Below are positions 9,218 to 18,682 of a stretch of 64,000 nucleotides of DNA, piece after piece. Numbering within the stretch: the first letter of the stretch is position 1; each line of letters starts with the position of its first letter. Source of the stretch: Paenibacillus silviterrae. GTDB taxonomy: Bacteria; Bacillota; Bacilli; Paenibacillales; NBRC-103111. A program made the translations under genes and the position numbers. The notes under the pieces are model-generated. The model did no database searches, was not told where the DNA came from, and saw nothing but the letters and a program-made list of their open reading frames with translations. The DNA lies in contig NZ_JASKUT010000002.1 in assembly GCF_030167925.1 (NCBI RefSeq), positions 1,364,001 to 1,428,000 on the forward strand, in the 5' to 3' direction.

Positions 9218-9897
9218 ATACCTACTCGGAAAAAAAGTCACTCTGCGCACGATTGCCGCTGAGCTGGGTGTCAGCGTACAGACAGTAATGAAGGCATTGA
9301 AAGGGAAGCCGGGGATGTCCGATGCAACCCGAGCGCTTGTCCTACAAACCGCTCAGCGATTGGGATACCTTACCCGCGAGCAGCTGCTCGGTATGAAGGT
9401 GGAGCATATCGCACCGTACCCACTGGTCGGGTACAACAGCTTGCTGCCGCAAGGGCTCCATGACCGCTTTGCCTTATACGGTCACAGAGTGGAGCCGGTG
9501 CTGCTCCCGCAACCGGGCGGTCCGGAGTTTTGCAAGGCATGGCTGGAGGAAAAGGAACTTACGTTCGCGGACGGGCTCTTCATTGCTCCGAGCATTACGC
9601 CCAAGGAGTGGGAACCGCTGCTCTACCGGCTGGCTCCGCGACATTGAGCGCAAGCTGAGCTTTTACCGGCCTACGGCCGTTATCTGCGGGATCGACAATG
9701 AAGTATCCCGCGGCTATCGCGCTGCAGACCGGATGCTGTGGCGGCTCGGCAATCCGTCCCTGCCTTACGAGCATATTCGCATCCAGGGGGTGCTTGAGGC
9801 CGGCTCCACGACGGCCCACCTCCCCCTGAGATCTACAGTTGAAATCTTTGATTTTCATCTCGCAGTCCCCCGTGCATGCCAGTCATTCCCGAAGTAG
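9218..9897 (+). pseudogene. Broken LacI-family regulator
   Basis: The remains of a LacI/GalR repressor. The expected start codon is ATA at 9218-9220, followed by CCT ACT CGG and a run of seven A (9230-9236). With six A the reading would be PTRKKVTLRTIAAELGVSV, a textbook LacI helix-turn-helix (continuing VMKALKGKPGMS), so the start is lost and a +1 slip is present. The frame then runs to a stop near 9646, where homology shifts to another frame (RPTAVICGIDNEVSRGY, IQGVLEAGSTTAHL). Roughly a hundred residues normally between these parts are missing, so there is also an internal deletion. It probably once regulated the divergent FAD oxidoreductase. Confidence 0.8.
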
Positions 9898-9931
9898 AAA
9901 CCGTGAGTTGCCCCATGGGACAAGCGCCTGC

Positions 9932-9972
9932 TTAAAAAAAGCAACCCGCCGTTCCGACTGCAACAGCGGGTT
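9932..9972 (-). terminator. Rho-independent terminator of the 57-aa gene
   Basis: On the minus strand AACCCGC, a 16-nt loop and GCGGGTT are followed by GCTTTTTTTAA. It lies 10 bp after the stop of the small gene at 9982-10155, which supports that gene being expressed. Confidence 0.85.
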
Positions 9973-9981
9973 CCATACGGT

Positions 9982-10155
9982 TCACATCACCGGATAATAT
10001 TGCGTATACCTGGGATTGCAGTAATAAGGCGGTCTCGGACCAATTAGGGGCAAGAGCAAAGGCTTAGCATTGCCGTTATAACTAACCTTTACCTTTTCCG
10101 CAGAACGATTGACCAGCAATAGCTTTACTTCAGGATTGGCAGGTGACGTCGGCAT
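9982..10155 (-). CDS. Small hypothetical protein, 57 aa
   Basis: ATG at 10153-10155 is preceded by TAGGAGG with 8-nt spacing; the frame runs 57 codons to TGA at 9982-9984 and is followed by a clear terminator. The product begins MPTSPANPEVKLLLVNRS, carries a Lys/Val-rich middle (EKVKVSYNGNAK), and ends Pro/Tyr-rich (PRPPYYCNPRYTQYYP). No signal peptide or TM helix. It is not recognised; the Tyr/Pro-rich tail recalls small spore-coat-type proteins, but that is only a resemblance. It is divergent from the interrupted SDR gene. Confidence 0.65.
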   Translation of the reverse strand: MPTSPANPEVKLLLVNRSAEKVKVSYNGNAKPLLLPLIGPRPPYYCNPRYTQYYPVM

Positions 10156-10315
10156 TTCGGTTTCCTCCTATTGGCGTCTATTCTCCCTTCACTGTATTCA
10201 AATGCCCGGGAGATTGCTACGTGCCGACTTGCTGTATTTCTTTTCCGGGCAGGCACGGCAGGAGCCCATTTGACATATGGTATCCGGTAGCAAAATTCTT
10301 CGAGGAGGGATCGTC

Positions 10316-11245
10316 ATGTCCGAAGAAAAGAGCAAAGAACCCGTCAAGCAAGCCTATCCCCTGTACCCCAACTACGGAAAAATAACCCGTTACGACGATG
10401 TTGCCATTACCGTTCCCGAGCAGCGGCAGCTTCGGCAGCCCGGCCTGGAGAGCCTCATGGTGCCCAGACCGATCATTGAGAATCCTGGGTATTAAGGATC
10501 CGGCAAATTAAAGGGTAAAATTGCCGTGATTACCGGCGGAGACAGCGGAATCGGTGCCGCTGTGGCCATCGCCTTCGCCAAGGAAGGCGCCGATGTCGCC
10601 ATTGCTTACTTGGATGAGCATGAGGATGCCAACCGGACCAAGAGGAGAATCGAGGAGCTGGGGCAGCGCTGCTTGTTAGTACCTGGGGATGTTAGGGAAA
10701 AGCAGCATTGTACCGATATTATCGAGCAAACGATTCAAGCGTTCGGTCAGCTTCATATTCTTTGCAACCATGTAGGAATTCAATTCCAGCAGCTGAGCCT
10801 TCTGGATATTACCGATGAGCAATTCGATGATACCTTCAAGGTCAATGTTTACTCCCACTTCTATACGACGAGAGCCGCGCTGCCCTATTTAAAAGCCGGA
10901 AGCTCCATCATCAACACGGCTTCCGTGGTGGCCTATTACGGCAATGAGCAATTGATCGATTACTCCGCAACCAAAGCAGCTAATGTAGGCTTTACCCGTG
11001 CGCTCGCGAACAGCTTGGTGAAGAAGGGAATCCGAGTCAACGCGGTTGCTCCCGGTCGCATCTGGACCCCGCTGATTCCCTCCAGCTTCTCGGCTGACCA
11101 GGTGCCGCTCGCGGGCAATCCAATGGACCGTCAAGGACAGCCCTTCGAGCTGGCTCCCACGTACGTATATCTGGCATCCGACGATTCCCGCTTCGTCACC
11201 GGACAGACACTTCATGTGAACGGAGGGCAAGTCACCTCCTCCTAA
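10316..11245 (+). pseudogene. Short-chain dehydrogenase (YhxC/YghA-like) interrupted by in-frame TAA
   Basis: An SDR of the roughly 290-aa general-stress type (YhxC/YghA-like). ATG at 10316 follows GAGGAGG. The first 59 codons encode the usual N-terminal extension ending VPRPIIENPGY, then TAA at 10493-10495. The same frame continues without shift as GSGKLKGKIAVITGGDSGIG and keeps the catalytic YSATK, the IWTPLIPSSFSA stretch and the C-terminal LHVNGG. Homologues carry Lys where the stop lies, so one base change explains it. A GTG at 10526 could reinitiate but sits inside the Rossmann strand with no good ribosome site. CNHVGIQ replaces the usual NNA-type motif, hinting at further decay. Confidence 0.8.
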
Positions 11246-11272
11246 AAAAAGAGGGGGGACGTTAGCCCCGCT
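11244..11272 (-). terminator. Terminator of the ger operon
   Basis: On the minus strand GAGCGGGG and CCCCCCTC form a stem followed by TTTTTTTAGG. It lies 50 bp after the stop of the gerC-like gene and abuts the end of the convergent SDR pseudogene. Confidence 0.75.
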
Positions 11273-11321
11273 CAACTAATATCTCCCGACCACTCAGCTG
11301 CTTCCGACAATGAAGCAAAGT

Positions 11322-12461
11322 TCAATATTTTAGCTTACCCGAGTGGTTCAGGTTAATCTCTGCTTTGATATGGCCGATGGAGCCCGAATGCAGCCTGATG
11401 CCTCCTTGGCTCTTTAAATTCTTCCATTCACGAATATTATCCCGGTATAAAGTATGCTCCAAACGAAGAATATCGCTTTTGACACGAAGCCCTTCCATGA
11501 AGGTATTTTTAATTTCGGATTCAACCTTTTCCGCTATCTTCCGCTCCAGCTCCGATTCGGGCAGCTTCTCGAATTCCTCACTGATATATCCGCTTAGCCT
11601 CAAGTTAATGTCAAAGGTGACCTGACCCATAGTAATCCTTGGGCTGATGTGCGGCTTAGGGCTCTCTAGAGATACGGCGACCTGCGGCTTTCCATCAGTA
11701 TGAATCAAGAGAGGACTTCGATGGGTTTCCGGATTCATCCAGCGAAGTCCCATCACGCGCTTCCAATCAAGCCATCCGCAAAAAGCCTGATCCTGAAAAA
11801 TATAGATGCCATCGATAACGAGCATATCCTTCGTTTTGTCATCGCTTTTCCAGTTCTGTGCAGTGGTGGTCAGCGAAGGCAGCAGCGTCGCGTTCCCCGG
11901 TTCACGGTACTCGGATATAAATTCCCGCACCGTTACCGGGGAGATGAGCGATTGCTGCCGATAGGTTTCCTGCGGTTGGTGCAGCAAGGACAAAATGGAT
12001 GAAAGATTAAACATTGGGGATACGCTAAACAATTTGCCAATAGGCTGATTGGTGCCGAATATCCACGGTGTATAACGGATTTCGTAATAACGGCTAAGCA
12101 GCTCCTTGACAGGCTTCAGGCCTGTTTTCAATACACTATCACTAACGATGACCGCATTGACATGGCCGTAAAAGATCCGCATTTGAGAGCTCCGGTACAG
12201 ATCATTGTAAGCGCCGACTAAAGTCTCCCCTTTGCCTACGCCTACCCAAACCGGGACAGGCTGCGTCGGCTTGCCCGACTCCACTTTAGCTACCGAGCTG
12301 AAGTCGATCATTTGCCCGTATACGCGATACTCATTATCGACATAATCAAATCCGATCCCGGTAAAATAGTTGATATCTTCGATATTTTTAATATCCCAGC
12401 AGCCTGTTAGCAGCAGCGACAGGAAGATGTAAACGGCGGCGACCCTCCGGAAACGCTTCAT
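11322..12461 (-). CDS. Ger(x)C-family spore germination lipoprotein (C subunit)
   Basis: 379-aa C subunit of a GerA-type nutrient germinant receptor, a lipoprotein on the outer face of the spore inner membrane. ATG at 12459-12461 overlaps the stop of the A subunit as ATGA, with AAAGGGGGA upstream; longer in-frame extensions are ignored. The signal peptide ends in the lipobox LLTGC followed by WDIKNIED, a family hallmark. Conserved Ger(x)C segments (TGIGFDYVDNEY, GHVNAVIVSD, ELLSRYYEIRYTPWIFGT) are present. Last gene of the B-A-C operon. Confidence 0.88.
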   Translation of the reverse strand: MKRFRRVAAVYIFLSLLLTGCWDIKNIEDINYFTGIGFDYVDNEYRVYGQMIDFSSVAKVESGKPTQPVPVWVGVGKGETLVGAYNDLYRSSQMRIFYGHVNAVIVSDSVLKTGLKPVKELLSRYYEIRYTPWIFGTNQPIGKLFSVSPMFNLSSILSLLHQPQETYRQQSLISPVTVREFISEYREPGNATLLPSLTTTAQNWKSDDKTKDMLVIDGIYIFQDQAFCGWLDWKRVMGLRWMNPETHRSPLLIHTDGKPQVAVSLESPKPHISPRITMGQVTFDINLRLSGYISEEFEKLPESELERKIAEKVESEIKNTFMEGLRVKSDILRLEHTLYRDNIREWKNLKSQGGIRLHSGSIGHIKAEINLNHSGKLKY

Positions 12462-13912
12462 GACCAATCCCCCTTTTTCCGAGTGGAATCTACGGTCTGT
12501 AATATTTCTGGGCGGTTGTTTTTCTTGTACCAAGGCTTTCTGGCTATGGCCAGCCAGATGTCCCTCCAACGAATCGGAGAGAGGGGGGCAAGATAAGGGA
12601 CCCCAAAGGATTCTAGGGAGGATAAATACATAACGACAGCGATGAGAGACAGCACAAAACCGTAAATCCCCAGCGTGGAGGAGCAGAGCATAACCAGCAA
12701 TCTAATTATACTGACGGTGCCGACAAGCGATTGATTCACCAAGGCAAAGCTGGAAACAGCCGTTAATGCGGCCACCACGAGAAAGGTAGTAGAAGCAAGG
12801 CCTGCGCGAATGGCCGCGTCACCTATGACGATGCCTCCGACAACGGCGACAGTTTGCCCCACAGCTTTCGGCAGACGTTCCCCGGCTTCCCTGAACAATT
12901 CGAACAAGCCGATCATGATGAAGCCTTCCAATGGAGCAGGGATGGGCAGCCCTATTCTTGCCATGGAAACGGTGGCGACGAACGGAAAAGGAAGCTGATC
13001 GATGTTGTAGGATACCATGGAAATCCAAAAGCCCGGTAAAAACAAAGCGATGGCAAAACCGACGAAGCGAAAGAGAAGCCCAAACGAGCCCATATAATAG
13101 GGAATATAGAAATCCTCCGGCGTCTTCAACAGCAGCATTAGATTGGCAGGACCAATGACTGCGGTCGGAGCCCCGTCCACTATTACGGCGAATCTGCCGC
13201 GGACAAGACAATCCACTACAAAATCGGGGCGTGTGGTGTAGTGCAGCAATGGAAATAGAGAGCGCGAGCTGTCCGATAGCATTTCTTCCAACGGACTGCT
13301 GCTGTTCAGCAGGTCCATATCGATATTCTGTAATCTGTCTCGAACTTCATTAACGATGTCGCGATTCGTAATATCCTCCATGTACAATAAGGCTACCTTA
13401 CTCTTACTCCTCTTCCCGATTGTGAATTGCTCGTAGCACATGGTGCTGGTGCGCAGACGCTTGCGAATTAAGGCTACATTGGTGATCAATTCTTCCACGA
13501 AAGCGTCCTTGGGTCCCTTAATGGAAATTTCCGTATTGGATTCTGCAGGCGTGCGTTGAGGCGGCTCGGCTATATCGAAGGAATATAGGATGTTCAATGT
13601 TTCGAAAAATAAGATGAGCTGACCGGAAAAAACACTTTCAATGAGTTGTTCCCTTTGAGCGATCCGGTTCAGCTTCCACTTGTTATCCAGTTCCCTGCTT
13701 GCATCCTCATTGATCAGCTTCGCCAAGCACGGAAGAATGTATTGATTGATCTTGTTATTGTCAGCTAATCCCTGACAGTAGAGAAGGAGCACAGGCTGTT
13801 CATGCTCTGCATCTCCCAGTTTCATTTGCTCCATGACGATATCCGCCGATTTATGAAAAATATGCCGAATGTCTTCGGTTGTCCATTGCTTCTGGGAAGT
13901 ACTAGGTTCCAT
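12458..13912 (-). CDS. GerA-family spore germination protein (A subunit)
   Basis: 484-aa GerA/SpoVAF-type protein: a soluble N-terminal region (about 1-295) followed by four to six TM helices and a short charged tail. Characteristic stretches are VRDRLQNIDMDLLNSSS, CLVRGRFAVIVDGAPTAVIGP and VSYNIDQLPFPFVATVS. ATG at 13910-13912 follows GAGGG. It overlaps the upstream gene by 11 bp and the downstream C subunit by 4 bp, so all three are translationally coupled. It would form a receptor channel complex in the spore inner membrane. The germinant is unknown. Confidence 0.9.
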   Translation of the reverse strand: MEPSTSQKQWTTEDIRHIFHKSADIVMEQMKLGDAEHEQPVLLLYCQGLADNNKINQYILPCLAKLINEDASRELDNKWKLNRIAQREQLIESVFSGQLILFFETLNILYSFDIAEPPQRTPAESNTEISIKGPKDAFVEELITNVALIRKRLRTSTMCYEQFTIGKRSKSKVALLYMEDITNRDIVNEVRDRLQNIDMDLLNSSSPLEEMLSDSSRSLFPLLHYTTRPDFVVDCLVRGRFAVIVDGAPTAVIGPANLMLLLKTPEDFYIPYYMGSFGLLFRFVGFAIALFLPGFWISMVSYNIDQLPFPFVATVSMARIGLPIPAPLEGFIMIGLFELFREAGERLPKAVGQTVAVVGGIVIGDAAIRAGLASTTFLVVAALTAVSSFALVNQSLVGTVSIIRLLVMLCSSTLGIYGFVLSLIAVVMYLSSLESFGVPYLAPLSPIRWRDIWLAIARKPWYKKNNRPEILQTVDSTRKKGDWS

Positions 13913-15008
13913 CGTGATTCACCCTCTGTTTATTGGATATGAGAACTAGTAAAAACAAAACCAGCAGCATTCCCGAAACGGCCCATAGGGTGACCGGCAA
14001 ATACATATCCCTTAAGAATACGACATATTGCATATCACTAATTGGCAGTTCCGTCAGGAACACGGCAACCAAGCCAAGGAGCCATATGATGAGAACACGA
14101 TGCTTACCTTTTTGACCGGTTGTTATTAATTGAACAATTAACAGCATGGAGAAGGAGATACGGATAGAAGCTCCGGACAGCCATTGATAGATCGATAGGA
14201 AATCGACGTGCCGGATATATTTGCCGATGCTGACAAGCCTCCATTCCTCATAGGCAGGGTACCGCAGCTCAGCCGCCTCATACGGGCCAAACTCGGCAAT
14301 TGCTCCCATGACAGGGCCAAGCACCAAAAGAATCAAAAAGCAAGCCAGCAGATAAAGCGGCCAGAGACGCACCTTTGATTTTATTTGATGCTGAATCAGT
14401 AAAAGGAGCGCAAGCTCGACGAGACCTCCGCCAATAAAGATACTGCCACTGAGAATCGGCTGCCATCCGTTTTCCATCATCGGCCTCAACATAGCGTAAT
14501 TTTTGCGAGGAAGGTTGGCACTCATGACAAAGTCACCGAAAATAATCACGGCGGGCAATAGGATTCCCGAGGTAATTGCGATGGTTCTTATGCCTGACTG
14601 AACCGCAAAGCAGCATAATAGCACCATTGCGGTGGAAAGGACCCAGAATGGGGTCTTGGGTAAATACGAGACGTGTGTCCACATCGTCGTATCTTTGAGT
14701 GTCATGACCATGATCAGAAGCAAATAAACGAGAAAAAAAGCCCGAAACACCCAAGCAACAAAACCTCCGTAATGGAGCTTCAGCCAGGCTAGAATCGGTT
14801 GTTGGTTCGTCCTTTTTATAATGTAATGAAGGATGGTGGTCCAAGCCAAGTAAGGCAGTATCGCAGCCAAAACACTGATCCAAGCGTCCCGTTTGGATAC
14901 CTGAAGGAGCGGAGGGAGAACCATCACATGGTTCATAAGCCCGATTGCCAGTATAATGATCGAACAGGTAGATAAAATACCAATGGCATGGTTGGGTTTG
15001 TTGTACAC
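13902..15008 (-). CDS. GerB-family spore germination permease (B subunit)
   Basis: About 368-aa polytopic protein of the GerAB/APC superfamily with about ten TM helices, the germinant-binding subunit of GerA-type receptors. The chosen start is GTG at 15006-15008, with AAGGGG 7 nt upstream; the ORF is open to 15071 but lacks a ribosome site there. GerB features include the first TM pair (AIGILSTCSIIILAIGL), HYIIKRTNQQPILAW and PKTPFWVLSTAMVLL. First gene of the operon. Expected to be made in the forespore under sigma-G, but no clear sigma-G promoter was recognised. Confidence 0.87.
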   Translation of the reverse strand: MYNKPNHAIGILSTCSIIILAIGLMNHVMVLPPLLQVSKRDAWISVLAAILPYLAWTTILHYIIKRTNQQPILAWLKLHYGGFVAWVFRAFFLVYLLLIMVMTLKDTTMWTHVSYLPKTPFWVLSTAMVLLCCFAVQSGIRTIAITSGILLPAVIIFGDFVMSANLPRKNYAMLRPMMENGWQPILSGSIFIGGGLVELALLLLIQHQIKSKVRLWPLYLLACFLILLVLGPVMGAIAEFGPYEAAELRYPAYEEWRLVSIGKYIRHVDFLSIYQWLSGASIRISFSMLLIVQLITTGQKGKHRVLIIWLLGLVAVFLTELPISDMQYVVFLRDMYLPVTLWAVSGMLLVLFLLVLISNKQRVNHDGT

Positions 15009-15112
15009 GCAGGATCCCCTTATTTTCAGTTTCTTAAGGGTATTGTTTCCAATGAAGTTCAAAATAACCAAGTCAAATTATCCTTCTTTAAGATACGAAA
15101 CCAAAGAACAAC

Positions 15113-15152
15113 AAAAAAGCACAAGAGAGAGATTTCCCCTTCTCTTGTGCTT
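15113..15152 (-). terminator. Terminator of the GH28 gene
   Basis: On the minus strand AAGCACAAGAGA and TCTCTTGTGCTT form a perfect 12-bp stem followed by TTTTGTTG, 43 bp after the GH28 stop and upstream of the ger operon. Confidence 0.88.
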
Positions 15153-15194
15153 CTCTCTAGACCCTTTCGGGATCCAGATTGCCACGGACGGTAG

Positions 15195-16709
15195 CTATGT
15201 TCTTTCGATCGGGACCGCCGCATGGGACAAGCTGCAGCTCCGCAAATCCTGCTCCGACACCTCGGTATCCAGAAGTGAGAGATAAACGCCAGTTCCCGGC
15301 AGCGCCTTCGTTCTTTCGATCGCCAGTCCCTGCACATGCCGCAAATCGATGACGCTCAGGCTGTCCTGAGCAGCCTTCCCTCTGAAGCCTTGAATCTGAA
15401 GCTCCTCCAGATGCTCTCCGTACAAAGCGTTGGACCAGTGGGCATTCCTCTCTTCTCCCCACTTGACTTCAACGTCGCTAAGGGTAACGTCATCAGCATA
15501 ACGCAAGATGATAGCCGGAATATGATGCGGGAAAACGCCTCGGGCCGATGGCTGGGTGTCGAATACACCGCCCGGGTAGCCGCTTTTCACGCGCATCGTC
15601 TGCTTCACGTTACGGAGGGATATGCCGCTTATCCGGCTCTCTTCAGAGCCCTCTATGTAGATGCAGCCTTCGGATTCGATCAGCAGCTGGTCAAACCTGA
15701 TGTTGCGGATGGTTCCCGGTGCCGGAGCGTTAGGTGTATTCCTTCTCTCGGCGGTCATGAAGATCGGCTCCGACTTGCCCCACCAACGGAGCGTGCGCTT
15801 GATCTCCTCATCATTACTGAACAGCCTCGTCTCAATAAACAGATTGGAGAAGAGCATGTTCTCCATCGTCGCGCCGTCCCGTACCCAGATGCCGACGCCG
15901 CGGTTCGAATTTCGAATGACACAGTTGGTCACGGTAATATAGCGGATATCCGCATGCGTTTCCGTACCGATCTTTATGGCCGAATCGTGCGATTGCAGCG
16001 TACAGTTGGTCACCGTGATATTCTCGCAAGCTCCATAACGCTCCGCACCGTATTTCGTCGTCTTAATGACGATGCAATCGTCCCCCGTTTCAATATGGCA
16101 GTTCGAAATATGAACGTCCTTACAGCAATCCGGATCGATACCGTCATTGTTCGGTCCGCGGACCTGCCCGAGGATTTTGACCCCGTCCACCGTCACTTGA
16201 TTACAGCCGGTCATATGCAAACCCCAGGAGGACGCCCGATACAGGGTGACATCCCGGAAGACGACATTCGTACAGCCCTCGAAGTCGATCAGCTTCGGGC
16301 GAAACTCGACTAACGGCTCCAAGACATAGTCGCTTACTCCGTCCTCCGGCTCCAGGAAGTGCTCGCCCCGGCCGTCGATGGTCCCAAGGCCCGTAACGGC
16401 GACATGCTTCGCATGCCTTGCGCAGACAAGCGCCCTGCTTCCTTGCCCTTCGCTTAGCTGCGCCGCTTCCTCCTCTGCCGGAGCGATAAAATCGGATTTC
16501 TCCGTGCTGCTTACAATTCTGGCTGCCGGCGTTAAATGCAGCTCAACATAGGAGCGCAGTTGTATGGTTCCCGATAAAAATTCACCATTAGGCACCATAA
16601 CGGTACCCCCGCCCTGCTCTGCACAATAATCGATCGCCCTTTGGATGCTTGCCGTATCCTTGGTAACACCGTCACCTATGGCTCCGAAGTCTTTGATATT
16701 ATATAACAT
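15195..16709 (-). CDS. GH28-family glycosidase (polygalacturonase-like)
   Basis: 504-aa right-handed parallel beta-helix enzyme of family GH28, which hydrolyses polygalacturonan, rhamnogalacturonan or related oligosaccharides. It has NNDGIDPD at 187-194 and TGDDC at 208-212, placing the catalytic Asp residues at about 189, 210 and 211; the usual GHG position reads SHD at 240-242, and KIGTE follows. The N-terminal pectate-lyase-like segment starts at NIKDFGAIGDG. There is no signal peptide, so it probably acts inside the cell on imported oligomers. ATG at 16709 follows GGGGAGGAG. It is flanked by its own terminator and no partner gene. Confidence 0.85.
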   Translation of the reverse strand: MLYNIKDFGAIGDGVTKDTASIQRAIDYCAEQGGGTVMVPNGEFLSGTIQLRSYVELHLTPAARIVSSTEKSDFIAPAEEEAAQLSEGQGSRALVCARHAKHVAVTGLGTIDGRGEHFLEPEDGVSDYVLEPLVEFRPKLIDFEGCTNVVFRDVTLYRASSWGLHMTGCNQVTVDGVKILGQVRGPNNDGIDPDCCKDVHISNCHIETGDDCIVIKTTKYGAERYGACENITVTNCTLQSHDSAIKIGTETHADIRYITVTNCVIRNSNRGVGIWVRDGATMENMLFSNLFIETRLFSNDEEIKRTLRWWGKSEPIFMTAERRNTPNAPAPGTIRNIRFDQLLIESEGCIYIEGSEESRISGISLRNVKQTMRVKSGYPGGVFDTQPSARGVFPHHIPAIILRYADDVTLSDVEVKWGEERNAHWSNALYGEHLEELQIQGFRGKAAQDSLSVIDLRHVQGLAIERTKALPGTGVYLSLLDTEVSEQDLRSCSLSHAAVPIERT

Positions 16710-16893
16710 GTACTTCCATACTCCTCCCCGGCGCTTGTGTCTTTGCTTCTATCGTTCTTCTACCATAATACACAGCGTTCTTAACCCGCAAGCTTCATTT
16801 TTTGAAAGGCGGATATAGTCGCTCGCCGGAGAGTAGTACTTTTTTGCCCGATTTCGACTTCATTGTCCAAAGCCCTGAGGCCTCTAATGAAAT

Positions 16894-18531
16894 TTACTCC
16901 TCGTAGCTTTCCCAGTAACGTTTACGCTTCATCACTAGCTTTCGCTTGCGCAATTGCTCCGCAACCGTCAGCCCGATGAGATAGGCGGGGGCGGAAGTAT
17001 TCCCATCCACGGTAAACGGAATGATGGAGTCATCGGCAACATGCAGGTTTCTAACGCCATGTACAGCTCCGCGTCGGTCGACTACTCCCGCCTTTCGAAG
17101 AGGTGCCATCCGCAGTGAGCCTTGCTGGTGATGATTGTGTTCAAAGGTTTCTTTAATGAAGGCTTCCAGCCTGGCGTCGTCCTGAATAATATCCATGGTG
17201 GGAGAAAGCAGGCGATAGGACGGATCAATGGCCTCCAGCTGTGCGGCGATTCTTCGTATATAAATTTTATATATATTTTTTACCGCGGTAAGATCATCCG
17301 GATTTTGAAGAAATCCTTCATCGGCAAGAACGATTTGTAAGGGGTCGTTGCTTTGAAGTCGAATCGAACCGCGGCTCTTGGGCTTCAGGAAAATAATCCC
17401 CAGCGTTAAAGTATCACCCGAACCCATTCCGAAAAGCTGTACGGCACGCTCCAAGGGATCGGCGCCGGGGGTAGGGTCGGGGAGGAAAGCCCCGCCGGTA
17501 TAAAGCGCATTCGGATCTCCGGCAGGCAGTGCCGCGTCCCTTGGATTGGTTGTAAAGGTTGCAAAATTTAACGTATGATTTCTTAACCCTTTGCCCACGT
17601 TGGGATTTGAGAATACAACAGGAATTCCTGCTGCCTTAAGCTCCTCTTTGGGACCGATACCCGAGAGCATTAAAAGCTGAGCGCTATTAATACCTGCCGA
17701 TACGATGACTTTTTTTCGGGCGTACGCCCTATGCTGCCGCCCCTCTTTTAAAAATGAAACCCCCACTGCCGTTTTATTTTTAAAAAGGACGCGAAGTGCC
17801 GTCGACTTGAAGGATACATGTAGTTTTCGTCCATGTACGCCGCGGCCGTTTGGGTTTATAATATCTGCTGACAGGAAGGCGGTCGAAGAGCTTTCTCTTC
17901 GTCCGTTCGGCTTTTGGAAAAGCTGCCATCGGGTGAAGGGACCAAGCGGGGTATTCGGATCGTTATAATCGATAATTTCCGCAAAGCCCGTCGCCCTTTC
18001 GATAGCGGACACAAGCTTCTTCGCCATGGCTGTCGGATGCTGCGGAGCCTGGCGAATATCGATTCGCCCGCGATAACCATGCGCCTCAACATTGTCGGTT
18101 TCGCCGTTGAAGCGTTCCATCCGCTTAAACCGCTGCAAGGCCCGCCGGGGCGACCACGCAGGTCCGAGCAGCCTCTGCCACTTGGACAGAACAGCTGCCG
18201 TAGGTCTCACGTATTGCTCCCCGTTAATGGAGGAACCGCCGCCCGCCAAACGCCCTGTTGTCCATTCAAAGGTTTGCTCGTCAAGCCCTTCCTGAGGAGT
18301 CCCTTCCCCTTGCCAAAAGTACTGCGCAAAAAATTGCTCTTCAAGCTCCGGTGCAAAAGTGGAGTCTCTAATCGGCCGGTCCTTGTCTTTGTTTTCCCCG
18401 GCTTCGAGAACAAGAACAGAAGTTTTTTTATCATCTGTAAGGGTCTTGGCTAATACCGCTCCGGCAGGTCCCGTTCCGATAACAATATAATCATAGGTAA
18501 GACCCCTGTCGTTTCGTACTCGAGCACGCAA
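16894..18531 (-). CDS. GMC-family FAD oxidoreductase
   Basis: 545-aa glucose-methanol-choline oxidoreductase that would oxidise an alcohol or sugar with FAD. Start TTG at 18529-18531 with GGAGGA 6 nt upstream. FAD-binding YDYIVIGTGPAGAVLA lies at 14-29, LVLEAG follows, GRLAGGGSSINGEQYVRP is the GMC signature 1 region, and SAGINSAQLLMLSGIG is signature 2. The C-terminal HNHHQQGSLRM and NTSAPAYLIG regions hold the catalytic His/Asn-type residues. No signal peptide is obvious. The neighbouring GMC gene on the same strand is a different subfamily. The substrate is unknown. Confidence 0.85.
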   Translation of the reverse strand: MRARVRNDRGLTYDYIVIGTGPAGAVLAKTLTDDKKTSVLVLEAGENKDKDRPIRDSTFAPELEEQFFAQYFWQGEGTPQEGLDEQTFEWTTGRLAGGGSSINGEQYVRPTAAVLSKWQRLLGPAWSPRRALQRFKRMERFNGETDNVEAHGYRGRIDIRQAPQHPTAMAKKLVSAIERATGFAEIIDYNDPNTPLGPFTRWQLFQKPNGRRESSSTAFLSADIINPNGRGVHGRKLHVSFKSTALRVLFKNKTAVGVSFLKEGRQHRAYARKKVIVSAGINSAQLLMLSGIGPKEELKAAGIPVVFSNPNVGKGLRNHTLNFATFTTNPRDAALPAGDPNALYTGGAFLPDPTPGADPLERAVQLFGMGSGDTLTLGIIFLKPKSRGSIRLQSNDPLQIVLADEGFLQNPDDLTAVKNIYKIYIRRIAAQLEAIDPSYRLLSPTMDIIQDDARLEAFIKETFEHNHHQQGSLRMAPLRKAGVVDRRGAVHGVRNLHVADDSIIPFTVDGNTSAPAYLIGLTVAEQLRKRKLVMKRKRYWESYEE

Positions 18532-18638
18532 AGCACTTCCTCCTTTAATGTTAAATGCCTACACCTGCAAAATATTGTTTCCCCCCCTTCCATGTGACAC
18601 ATTTCCCAACTTTATTTTTGTTAAAGCTTGGAAAACGA

Positions 18639-18665
18639 CAAAGAGCTGCCACGCGGCAGCCCTTT
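18639..18665 (-). terminator. Probable terminator after the GMC/gluconate-dehydrogenase-like operon
   Basis: On the minus strand AAAGGGCTGCC, GCGT and GGCAGCTCTTT form a compact hairpin followed by GTCGTTTTCC, 18 bp after the GMC stop. The T-tract is imperfect. Confidence 0.65.
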
Positions 18666-18682
18666 GTTAGTATATGTCTCAA

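Noticed and set aside
10493..10495. Recoded stop (selenocysteine or pyrrolysine)
   Set aside because: The codon is TAA, which is not used for either; no SECIS-like structure was seen.
15336..16313. 325-codon open frame on the plus strand
   Set aside because: It lies fully antisense to the GH28 gene with no ribosome site and no recognisable protein; the GH28 frame has clear catalytic motifs.
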